Source: Candidatus Colicola caccequi (GTDB taxonomy: Bacteria; Bacteroidota; Bacteroidia; Bacteroidales; Paludibacteraceae). From it: a stretch of DNA of 11,157 nucleotides. The DNA lies in the NCBI GenBank assembly GCA_018065205.1, contig JAGHTR010000209.1:1-11157 (forward strand), in the 5' to 3' direction. Shown one piece after another: positions 5,754-11,157 of this stretch (its first letter is position 1; every line of letters starts with the position of its first letter). The position numbers and the translations under genes are program-made. The notes beneath the pieces were generated by a model. The model saw nothing but the letters and a program-made list of their open reading frames with translations. It ran no database searches and was not told the DNA's origin.

Positions 5754-5856
5754 GATTTCGAAAGGAATCCCCAAGTGCCCCTGCAGGCCCCGTCTCTGCA
5801 GACTGCACTCTAAAATGGATAAGAACCACTCCTTTTTTTGGAGTGGTTCGCTTTTT
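5754..5856 (+). ncRNA. Small RNA of about 100 nt downstream of the Abi gene, candidate RNA antitoxin
   Basis: Bounded by a consensus promoter and a perfect intrinsic terminator, with no credible reading frame between. The body folds into one hairpin: AGTGC (5774-5778) pairs with GCACT (5805-5809). After a small internal loop, CTGCAG (5781-5786) pairs with CTGCAG (5796-5801) and closes a C-rich loop. Three CCCC tracts (5769-5772, 5778-5781 and 5788-5791) stand out. The start is estimated from the -7 box; the end is the T run. Its position right after an AbiF-like HEPN gene matches the gene-plus-RNA layout described for AbiF toxin-antitoxin loci. The alternative is that it is the attenuated leader of the decayed gene whose 3' end survives at 5888-6001. 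Confidence 0.68.
5823..5856 (+). terminator. Perfect intrinsic terminator of the small RNA
   Basis: GAACCACTCC (5823-5832) and GGAGTGGTTC (5840-5849) form ten uninterrupted base pairs around a seven-T loop. They are followed by GC and a TTTTTATATTT tail. The absence of a T run on the other strand makes it one-directional. Confidence 0.93.
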
Positions 5857-5887
5857 ATATTTACTTCTTCAAAATCTTTTATAATGA

Positions 5888-6001
5888 ACGCCAACGGTTG
5901 GCAATACACAAAGCAAGGTAGAAAAGTTCATCCATGAGAGGCAACTTTATATTCGTTGTGGTAACGAACTCTATAACGCCACAGGACGGAAAGTAAAATA
6001 A
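5888..6001 (+). pseudogene. 3' remnant of a surface/secreted protein gene with a Bacteroidales C-terminal tail
   Basis: One frame gives 37 residues after TAA-TGA stops, with no start codon, ending KFIHERQLYIRCGNELYNATGRKVK before TAA. The QLYI-R-GNELYNATGRKVK pattern matches the tail at the C terminus of many exported Bacteroidales proteins (consensus near GQLYIxRDGKxYNxxGxxVK). The rest of the gene is absent: upstream lie the small RNA and the Abi gene. A terminator follows 27 bases after the stop, as expected at a true gene end. I read this as the surviving end of a gene displaced by the cassette. The tail resemblance is by eye; a coincidental frame remains possible. Confidence 0.5.
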
Positions 6002-6027
6002 ACATCCATTAGGGAACACTATTCACA

Positions 6028-6059
6028 CAAGGGGAGGGCAACCTCCTCTTGTTGTTTTG
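6028..6059 (+). terminator. Intrinsic terminator after the gene remnant
   Basis: CAAGGGGAGG (6028-6037) and CCTCCTCTTG (6042-6051) pair over ten positions, one of them G-T, around a GCAA tetraloop, followed by TTGTTTTGT. It shares its core and tetraloop with the terminator at 4582-4620. The bases 6060-6123 hold nothing else I can name. Confidence 0.75.
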
Positions 6060-6123
6060 TAAGTTTACTTGGAATATTATGCTTCTTACCCTCCCCCACG
6101 ACAAGATGGATAGTCAGGGAAGA

Positions 6124-7509
6124 TTACTCTATTCGCAATGAGATACGACGATTCTTAGACCGTCCTTCTATGTCGGCATTAGTAGCAATAGGCTCAGATT
6201 TTCCTTTGGTTTGTACTTCCAAACGATTACCATCTAGACCCTGCTTAATGCAATAAGCCTTATAGGATTCTGCGCGAATCAATCCGAGTTGATTATTATA
6301 ATCTTCTTCTCCCATATCACAGGTGTGCCCAATAATAACTAAATGCTTGTCTGGGTATTTTTGGAGATATTTCTGAATATCTGCCAATCCTTCATCTGTT
6401 CCTGGAGTGGCTTGGACAATCGCTTGATTATGATTAAAATATACAACACTCTTGTCTAACGCTAAAGCTATATCTTCTTGTTCTTTAGCCTCTTGCTCCT
6501 TGCGTAATTGTTCTTCCTTAATGGCTTGTTGTTTTGCTGCTTCGGCACGTTCTCTTGCCAATCTTTCTTCTTCTGCCTTGATAGCAGCTTGCCGTTCCTC
6601 TTCTTCTTTGGCTAATGCTTGTTGTCTCTCTTCTTCTGCTTGGCGAAGTGCTTCTGCTTCTTGTAATTCACGTTCTCTACGAGCATCTTTCAGATGGAAC
6701 CGGAAACCAATTTTGACACCTGCTTCAAAGGGACGTATTTGAGAGACATGTGAACTATTCAGTATGCCGGCGTCGGAAGAAGAATATAATTCTGTCTCTT
6801 GATATTTATAGGTGTTTAGCACATCGTAATTGGCATACACGCCTAAGTATAGCGCATACTTTGGTGCAAATTGATAGATAAATCCTAAATCCGCTTGAAG
6901 ACCAATCGTGGGAAGTTTGTACGTGGTTTTTCCTCGTAAGTCTTTTTTTACATCATCAAACAATGGATTTTCTTGCCAAGCATTAGTCGCAGTTGAGCCT
7001 AAATAACTTTCTTGCACATAGTATTGTTTGGAGTCAATATTATGTTGTCCGTAAATAGGAAATCCGACGTTGATGCCCAATCCGGCATTAATCTGCCAAT
7101 TGTCAGCAATAGGGTAGAGACAAAATGCTTGTATTGGGACTTCTACCATCAGCATATGATTGAATTCATTAATTTTCGCCATATGAACTAATGTCCGATT
7201 AGCATTATTCAAAATGTAATCTGTTTCGTATGATTTTGGGAATTGTAAATTTGAATTTAAGTAGGACAACTGAACACCCAATCCTAATCCCCAATGATTA
7301 GGAATATACTGATATTGAAGTTCTAATAATGCTCCTCCACCAAATTTATTGTTTAAATCAAAAGAATTAATTATGTCTTGAGAATGTAATCCTCCTCCGA
7401 CGAGAAGATGAAAATAATGGCTGGTAACAGGTTGATTTTCCTGCTCTTGAGCAGTCATCATAATTGGGAAAAAGGCTCCAATAAATAAAAGAGTAAAATA
7501 TCGTTTCAT
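6124..7509 (-). CDS. OmpA-family outer membrane protein with a long charged helical linker
   Basis: 461 residues in four parts. First is a signal peptide (MKRYFTLLFIGAFFPIMMTA, cut before QEQ). Next is a barrel-type region to about residue 275, with alternating hydrophobic strands, many Tyr and Gly, and an FEAGVKIGFRFHL last strand. A Glu/Arg/Ala/Gln-rich coiled coil follows at about 276-345 (repeated AEEER and KEEEERQ patterns). The C-terminal OmpA domain runs from about 350 to the end (SVVYFNHNQA, VIIGHTCDMG, NNQLGLIRAESYKAYCIKQG, GKSEPIATN, RSKNRRISLRIE). OmpA domains bind peptidoglycan diaminopimelate, so the protein probably ties the outer membrane to the wall across an unusually long spacer. 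Two cysteines occur in the OmpA domain. It has its own promoter at 7574-7605 and is not in an operon. Confidence 0.92.
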   Translation of the reverse strand: MKRYFTLLFIGAFFPIMMTAQEQENQPVTSHYFHLLVGGGLHSQDIINSFDLNNKFGGGALLELQYQYIPNHWGLGLGVQLSYLNSNLQFPKSYETDYILNNANRTLVHMAKINEFNHMLMVEVPIQAFCLYPIADNWQINAGLGINVGFPIYGQHNIDSKQYYVQESYLGSTATNAWQENPLFDDVKKDLRGKTTYKLPTIGLQADLGFIYQFAPKYALYLGVYANYDVLNTYKYQETELYSSSDAGILNSSHVSQIRPFEAGVKIGFRFHLKDARRERELQEAEALRQAEEERQQALAKEEEERQAAIKAEEERLARERAEAAKQQAIKEEQLRKEQEAKEQEDIALALDKSVVYFNHNQAIVQATPGTDEGLADIQKYLQKYPDKHLVIIGHTCDMGEEDYNNQLGLIRAESYKAYCIKQGLDGNRLEVQTKGKSEPIATNADIEGRSKNRRISLRIE

Positions 7510-7573
7510 ATTATCTTGTTAATTAATTTGCTTAAAAAGTTTAACTGAAATTTTTTCCAACGAAAAATCCGTG

Positions 7574-7605
7574 CAAAGATACACTTATTTTTTGATATCT
7601 GCAAT
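7574..7605 (-). promoter_or_regulatory. Bacteroidota-type promoter for the OmpA-family gene
   Basis: On the minus strand, ATTG (7605-7602), 20 bases, TATCTTTG (7581-7574). The expected start point near 7568 leaves a leader of about 58 bases. The rest of the 175-base gap (7606-7684) is AT-rich, with no clear terminator for the glycosyltransferase gene upstream. Confidence 0.8.
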
Positions 7606-7684
7606 TTTTTTTAATAAAAATCAAGGAAATTGCATCAAAATTCCATTTAAATTGCGTTTATATGGTGAAAAAGATACAAATTGC

Positions 7685-8815
7685 TCAGTTTTTCATCACC
7701 CCCAGTGATAGGAAGGCTTTTGTCATCCTGTCCCAGCCATATTTGACTTTCTCTTTTTGAAGGTAAGTAGTGAAGGCTTGTTGACGGTTGTGACGGAAAT
7801 AATCCTCAATGCTTTCGGCAATCTCTTGACTATCCGGCACAACGGCATAACCCATTTTACCATGGTGCACAATCTCTCCCAAACCGCCTACATTAGTCAC
7901 TAATATAGGCTTCTCAAAATGAAAGGCAACCTGCGTTACTCCACTTTGTGTGGCGGACTTATAGGGCTGTACAATCAGGTCTGCTGCACCGAAGTACTTG
8001 CGTAAATCGGCATCGGGAATAAATTCGTTTCGTAGAATAACGCGGTCCGCAATGCCATTGCGCTCGATTTGTTGCAAATAAGTTGCTTCATTCTCGTAAA
8101 ACTCTCCGGCCACCAACAGACGGATATCGGGTTGCGTGTCTTTGATTTTCTCCATAGCATCTAAGAGCAAATCCAGCCCTTTGTATGCACGAACAAGTCC
8201 AAAGAAAAGGATATAGTTCTTTGTCGAGTCCAATCCTAATACTTTGCATGCCTCCTCTTTACTCATGCGATCGCCATAATGGTCATAAATGGGGTGGGGA
8301 GAGGAAATGGCAGGGGCTTTGGTGAGATGATGAATGTCTTTGACAACGGAATCGCTAAGTGCTACAAACGCATCTTGCCGACCTACAAAAAACGGAGCAA
8401 AGAGTTTGTCTAATATACTCTTCTCGTGCCCGAACATATTATGCACCAAGGCGATGCAACGGGTCTTTCGATTGCGCTTAACAATGTGGCAAATAGTGCT
8501 ATAGGCAGGAGCAAAGAAGGCCATCCAATAGCAGCAAATCAGCAAATCCGGTTGCTCACGACGTAGTTTGCGCCCAAGACGAATCCAGTTGAATGGATTG
8601 CATGAATTAAGAGCCCGTTGAATGGATAAATCCTTAGGAGCAGGGTCGTTGGTATATTGCGTCTTACCGGGAAAAAGGAAAGATGGATACTGTAGTGTGA
8701 AGGTTATTACCTGCACATTATGTCCTTCGTCTTGAAACTGCCGAGCCAGACGTTCATTAAAGGTGGCAAGACCACCTCGATAAGGGTGAGCGGTGCCTAA
8801 AATGGTTATATTCAT
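7685..8815 (-). CDS. GT4-family glycosyltransferase (GT-B fold)
   Basis: 376 residues, full length. The N-terminal Rossmann half opens with MNITILGTAHPYRGGLATFNERLA, the acceptor-side glycine loop. The C-terminal half carries FFGLVRAYKGLDLLLDAM (204-221), LLVAGEFY (233-240) and SATQSGVTQVAFHFEKPILVT (287-307) leading into NVGGLGEIV. The first Glu of the classical E-x7-E motif is replaced by the QSGVTQVA version, which I recall as common in Bacteroidota members of this family. It would transfer a sugar from an activated nucleotide donor to a cell-surface glycan on the cytoplasmic side. Donor and acceptor cannot be read from the sequence. The gene follows thiL by 23 bases across a 7-bp repeat array and is probably co-transcribed with it. 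Confidence 0.9.
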   Translation of the reverse strand: MNITILGTAHPYRGGLATFNERLARQFQDEGHNVQVITFTLQYPSFLFPGKTQYTNDPAPKDLSIQRALNSCNPFNWIRLGRKLRREQPDLLICCYWMAFFAPAYSTICHIVKRNRKTRCIALVHNMFGHEKSILDKLFAPFFVGRQDAFVALSDSVVKDIHHLTKAPAISSPHPIYDHYGDRMSKEEACKVLGLDSTKNYILFFGLVRAYKGLDLLLDAMEKIKDTQPDIRLLVAGEFYENEATYLQQIERNGIADRVILRNEFIPDADLRKYFGAADLIVQPYKSATQSGVTQVAFHFEKPILVTNVGGLGEIVHHGKMGYAVVPDSQEIAESIEDYFRHNRQQAFTTYLQKEKVKYGWDRMTKAFLSLGVMKN

Positions 8816-8849
8816 TCTTAACTCTTAATTCTTAATTCTTAACTCTTAA
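8815..8849 (-). repeat. Tandem 7-bp repeat at the thiL / glycosyltransferase junction
   Basis: Five contiguous heptads on the plus strand: TTCTTAA, CTCTTAA, TTCTTAA, TTCTTAA, CTCTTAA (consensus YTCTTAA). On the coding strand they read TTAAGAR and include the last codons and TAA stop of thiL, the whole 23-base gap, and the AAGA directly before the glycosyltransferase ATG. Same unit consensus as the array at 1664-1698. Confidence 0.85.
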
Positions 8850-9876
8850 ATGCTTGCCAACCTTGGGCTTGCAACTCTAATTCTTCGCCATTGCGTCCAA
8901 TCAGCATCGTGCCAAACTCAGGTTTGGTGATATGACCAACGATATAAACATCCTCAATGCCCACTAATTTCTCGTAGTCCTTGAGGTTACACGTGAAGAG
9001 CAACTCGTAATCTTCTCCGCCATTAAGGGCGCAGGTGACAATGTTCAGATTCATCTCCTCTGCCACTTCGGCTGCTACGAAATCAATAGGGATCTTATCT
9101 TCGTAGATGGCACAACCTACATTAGATTGATGACAGATGTGCTTGATTTCGCTGCTTAAGCCATCACTGATATCCATCATTGCAGTTGGGCGGACACCTG
9201 CTTCACGCAGTTTGTCAATAATATCTTGACGTGGTTCGGGCTTGAGTTGCCGTTCCAATAGATATTCGCGGCCCTCAAAGGCAGGGATACTTTCCGGTTG
9301 GGAATCTTGATGGGCGTGTGCGATACGCTCACGTTCTAGTAGTTGTAATCCCATGTAAGCGGTCCCTAAATTACCGGAAACACAGATGAGGTCATTCACT
9401 TTAGCACCATTGCGATAAACGATGTCTTTATCGTTGGCAATACCTAAACAGGTGATACTGATAGTAAGACCTGTCATACTGGCCGATGTATCTCCTCCTA
9501 CAAGGTCCACCTTATACTTTTCGCACGCGAGGCGCATGCCCGCGTACAATTCTTCAAGGTCTTCCACACTAAATCGTGCTGAAACACCTAAAGAGACGGT
9601 AATTTGTGTGGGTGTGCCATTCATGGCATAAATGTCCGATAAGTTAACCGCAACTGCCTTGTAACCAAGATGCTTAAGTGGCACATATTCTAAATTGAAA
9701 TGAATCCCCTCCAAAAGAAGATCCGTCGTCATCAATACACGTTTGCTACCAAATTGCATAACTGCGGCATCGTCACCGATACCTTTCTTACTAGATGGTT
9801 GTTGTAAAGGAAGTTTGTCGGTGAGATGACGTATTAAACCAAACTCACCCAATGTGGAAATCTCTGTTCTTGCCAT
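8839..9876 (-). CDS. thiL: Thiamine-monophosphate kinase
   Basis: ThiL phosphorylates thiamine monophosphate with ATP to give thiamine diphosphate, the active cofactor, in the cytoplasm. I start at MARTEISTLGEFGLI (345 residues, the family's normal length and N terminus); the open frame extends 33 codons further, but those lie upstream of and across the promoter. Diagnostic motifs are G34-D35-D36-A37-A38, TTDLLLEGIHF (50-60), AVNLSDIYAMNG (76-87), VGGDTSAS (126-133), the MDISDGLSSE loop with D235 and D238, and LNGGEDYELLF near the C terminus. These are the Mg-ATP and substrate aspartates of the AIR-synthase/ThiL fold. A stretch near 185-205 (IAHAHQDSQPESIPAFEGREY) is a modest insertion. It is first in a unit with the glycosyltransferase, and no other thiamine gene is nearby. 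Confidence 0.96.
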   Translation of the reverse strand: MARTEISTLGEFGLIRHLTDKLPLQQPSSKKGIGDDAAVMQFGSKRVLMTTDLLLEGIHFNLEYVPLKHLGYKAVAVNLSDIYAMNGTPTQITVSLGVSARFSVEDLEELYAGMRLACEKYKVDLVGGDTSASMTGLTISITCLGIANDKDIVYRNGAKVNDLICVSGNLGTAYMGLQLLERERIAHAHQDSQPESIPAFEGREYLLERQLKPEPRQDIIDKLREAGVRPTAMMDISDGLSSEIKHICHQSNVGCAIYEDKIPIDFVAAEVAEEMNLNIVTCALNGGEDYELLFTCNLKDYEKLVGIEDVYIVGHITKPEFGTMLIGRNGEELELQAQGWQAFKS

Positions 9877-9895
9877 AAATGATATAATTTGACTG

Positions 9896-9927
9896 CAAAA
9901 ATATAAAAAATTTTGCATATATGCAAA
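9896..9927 (-). promoter_or_regulatory. Bacteroidota-type promoter for thiL
   Basis: On the minus strand, TTTG (9927-9924), exactly 20 bases, TATTTTTG (9903-9896). The start point is expected near 9890, leaving a leader of only about 14 bases. Its -33 box is one half of the palindrome TTTGCATATATGCAAA (9912-9927) shared with the rfbA promoter. Confidence 0.82.
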
Positions 9928-9943
9928 TAATTTAGTATCTTTG
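9912..9943 (+). promoter_or_regulatory. Bacteroidota-type promoter for rfbA
   Basis: TTTG (9912-9915), exactly 20 bases, TATCTTTG (9936-9943). The expected start near 9949 gives a leader of roughly 13 bases. It overlaps the thiL promoter; each promoter's spacer contains the other's -33 box, so only one polymerase should be able to bind at a time. Confidence 0.88.
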
Positions 9944-9961
9944 CGCAAAATTTTAGATAAA

Positions 9962-10840
9962 ATGAAAGGAATCATTCTCGCAGGAGGTTCTGCAACCAGG
10001 TTGTATCCCCTCAGTAAGGCTATTAGTAAGCAGATTATGCCGGTGTATGATAAACCGATGATTTACTATCCATTGTCCAGCCTGCTCTTAGCGGGTATTC
10101 GTGATATATTGATTATTTCTACGCCACGCGATTTACCTATGTTTGAGGAATTATTGGGTGACGGTAGTCGCATAGGTGCACGTTTGAGTTATAAGGTGCA
10201 ATTAGTTCCTAATGGTCTTGCCCAGGCTTTTGTATTAGGTGCTGAGTTTTTGAATGGAGAACCGGGCTGCTTGATATTGGGGGATAATATGTTCTATGGA
10301 CATAACTTTAATATCATGCTACGCGAAGCCGCAGAACAAGTGGAGAAAGGTAAGGGCGCTTGTATCTTTGGTTACGAAGTAGCTGACCCAAGAGCGTATG
10401 GTGTTGTGGAGTTTGACCAAAAGGGTAATGTGCTGTCATTAGAGGAAAAACCTGAGCATCCGAAGAGTAATTATGCGGTGCCGGGCCTGTATTTCTATGA
10501 TAAAACGGTCTGCGAGAAAGCGGCTAATCTGCAACCTTCTGCTCGGGGTGAATATGAGATTACGGACCTCAATAAGTTATATCTTCAGGAAGGTACTCTT
10601 AAGGTAAAACTCTTCAGCCGCGGTTTTGCATGGCTGGATACAGGCAACTGCGATAGCCTCTTGGAAGCAGGTAATTTTATTGCTACTATTCAGAATCGAC
10701 AAGGGTTCTATGTGGCTTGTATTGAAGAAATAGCATGGCGGAATGGTTGGATTACGACGGAGCAACTTCGTGCATTGGGTAAGGAAATGAAAACCGCGTA
10801 TGGACGGTATTTGGAACGTTTGGCGGATAATGAGAAATAG
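9962..10840 (+). CDS. rfbA: Glucose-1-phosphate thymidylyltransferase (RmlA)
   Basis: RmlA makes dTDP-glucose from dTTP and glucose 1-phosphate, the entry step to dTDP-L-rhamnose and other deoxysugars for surface polysaccharide. 292 residues, as expected for the short RmlA class. Motifs: the nucleotide loop LAGGSATRLYPL with R13, KQIMPVYDKPMIYYPLS, LGDNMFYGH (metal-binding Asp), YGVVEFD, LEEKPEHPKSNYAVPGLYFYD, ARGEYEITDLN and FAWLDTGNCDSLLEA. The Gly-to-Ala change in GGSATRL is usual in Bacteroidales. I start at MKGIILAGG; the open frame extends upstream only through a TTG inside the -7 box. The dTDP-sugar partners rfbB, rfbC and rfbD are not in the window. A lipoprotein gene begins within its last codons. 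Confidence 0.97.
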   Translation: MKGIILAGGSATRLYPLSKAISKQIMPVYDKPMIYYPLSSLLLAGIRDILIISTPRDLPMFEELLGDGSRIGARLSYKVQLVPNGLAQAFVLGAEFLNGEPGCLILGDNMFYGHNFNIMLREAAEQVEKGKGACIFGYEVADPRAYGVVEFDQKGNVLSLEEKPEHPKSNYAVPGLYFYDKTVCEKAANLQPSARGEYEITDLNKLYLQEGTLKVKLFSRGFAWLDTGNCDSLLEAGNFIATIQNRQGFYVACIEEIAWRNGWITTEQLRALGKEMKTAYGRYLERLADNEK

Positions 10841-11157
10841 CCTGCTGGTCATATTTATAATCATTCTTTGTGCAGGATGTAAACCTACTGCGCCACAACG
10901 GCCTGTCTTCCATGGGTCGGCTGTGGTAGATACGGCTTTGGTAAATGCAATGGCTTTTAACCAAAAAATGGCGGATGAGGCGGATTTATTACTGACTCGT
11001 TATGCCAAACAGGGCTATGTGATGACAGAGGATAATTATTGGATTCGTGGTTTGCATAGTCAGGATAGTACGTGGCAAGAGGGCGAATTTATCTCGTACG
11101 AAGCGGCGTTATATACTCTTGAAGATAGTCTAATCGCCAATCATCAGGGACATACCA
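10830..11157 (+). CDS. Lipoprotein, possibly FKBP-type peptidyl-prolyl isomerase (3' end beyond window)
   Basis: 109 codons are visible before the window ends. The ATG lies inside the last codons of rfbA (11-base overlap in another frame), so the two are surely co-transcribed and possibly translationally coupled. The N terminus MRNSLLVIFIIILCAGC is a lipoprotein signal with lipobox LCAGC; the lipid-bearing Cys is residue 17. The mature part begins KPTAPQRPVF and continues with a helix (LVNAMAFNQKMADEADLLLTRYAKQ), then GYVMTEDNYWIRGL and EGEFISYEAALYTLEDSLIAN. The pattern of a polar segment followed by a W/Y-rich strand and a 'short charged turn, Y-x-A-x-L-Y-x-L-x-D' strand resembles the start of small FKBP-type lipoprotein isomerases of Bacteroidota. 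That resemblance is weak without the rest of the domain. Confidence 0.82.
   Translation, partial: MRNSLLVIFIIILCAGCKPTAPQRPVFHGSAVVDTALVNAMAFNQKMADEADLLLTRYAKQGYVMTEDNYWIRGLHSQDSTWQEGEFISYEAALYTLEDSLIANHQGHT

Noticed and set aside
5577..5909. Minus-strand frames of 82 and 60 residues across the Abi end and small RNA
   Set aside because: They lack promoters and family resemblance and lie antisense to better-supported features.
5695..5937. An 80-residue open frame overlapping the Abi stop codon on the plus strand
   Set aside because: It runs straight through the small-RNA promoter, hairpin and terminator, has no family resemblance, and its start overlaps the Abi stop. It is explained by chance openness of the region.
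6452..6742. Serine/alanine-rich 96-residue frame on the plus strand
   Set aside because: It is the antisense shadow of the coiled-coil codons of the OmpA-family gene.

Overview
The window looks like chromosome from a member of the Bacteroidota, most likely order Bacteroidales. The main evidence is a set of promoters with the phylum's own consensus (TTTG, exactly 20 bases, TAnnTTTG), found upstream of nearly every transcription unit. Other support is the scarcity of strong Shine-Dalgarno sites and a Bacteroidales-style RmlA, ThiL and GT4 glycosyltransferase. No tRNA, rRNA, CRISPR array or insertion sequence is visible.

Layout. (1) 1-2449, minus strand: a three-gene operon ispD, C0-type HAD sugar phosphatase, rlmI (last codons cut by the window edge), read from a promoter at 2418-2449. 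(2) 2466-2720, plus strand: a divergent promoter followed by a 215-nt segment whose ends pair, a structured RNA of 6S-like size and shape with no matching protein. (3) 2851-4620, plus strand: two AT-rich genes for exported proteins, one unknown and one made of six 11-residue repeats, ending in a terminator. (4) 4621-6060, plus strand: an accessory-looking cassette. It holds an Abi_2/AbiF-like HEPN protein with its own promoter, then a separate promoter and perfect terminator bounding a ~100-nt RNA, then the 3' remnant of a surface-protein gene and a terminator. (5) 6124-7605, minus strand: an OmpA-family outer membrane protein. (6) 7685-9927, minus strand: thiL and a GT4 glycosyltransferase. 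(7) 9912-11157, plus strand: rfbA/rmlA and the start of a lipoprotein gene that overlaps it.

How the genes fit together. The flanks are housekeeping and envelope functions: isoprenoid precursor, thiamine diphosphate, rRNA modification, dTDP-sugar supply, glycan assembly and peptidoglycan-outer membrane anchoring. The centre (about 2851-6060) is clearly richer in AT (16 G+C in 60 bases at 3301-3360, against 38 in 60 at 1261-1320) and carries the accessory genes. The most interesting candidate system is the Abi/HEPN gene with the small RNA immediately downstream. It matches the gene-plus-RNA arrangement reported for AbiF, a toxin with an RNA antitoxin and the proposed ancestor of Cas13. A second unusual pattern is a set of four 7-bp-period repeat arrays, two at gene junctions where they supply the stop codon and the purine-rich leader, and two inside ispD.
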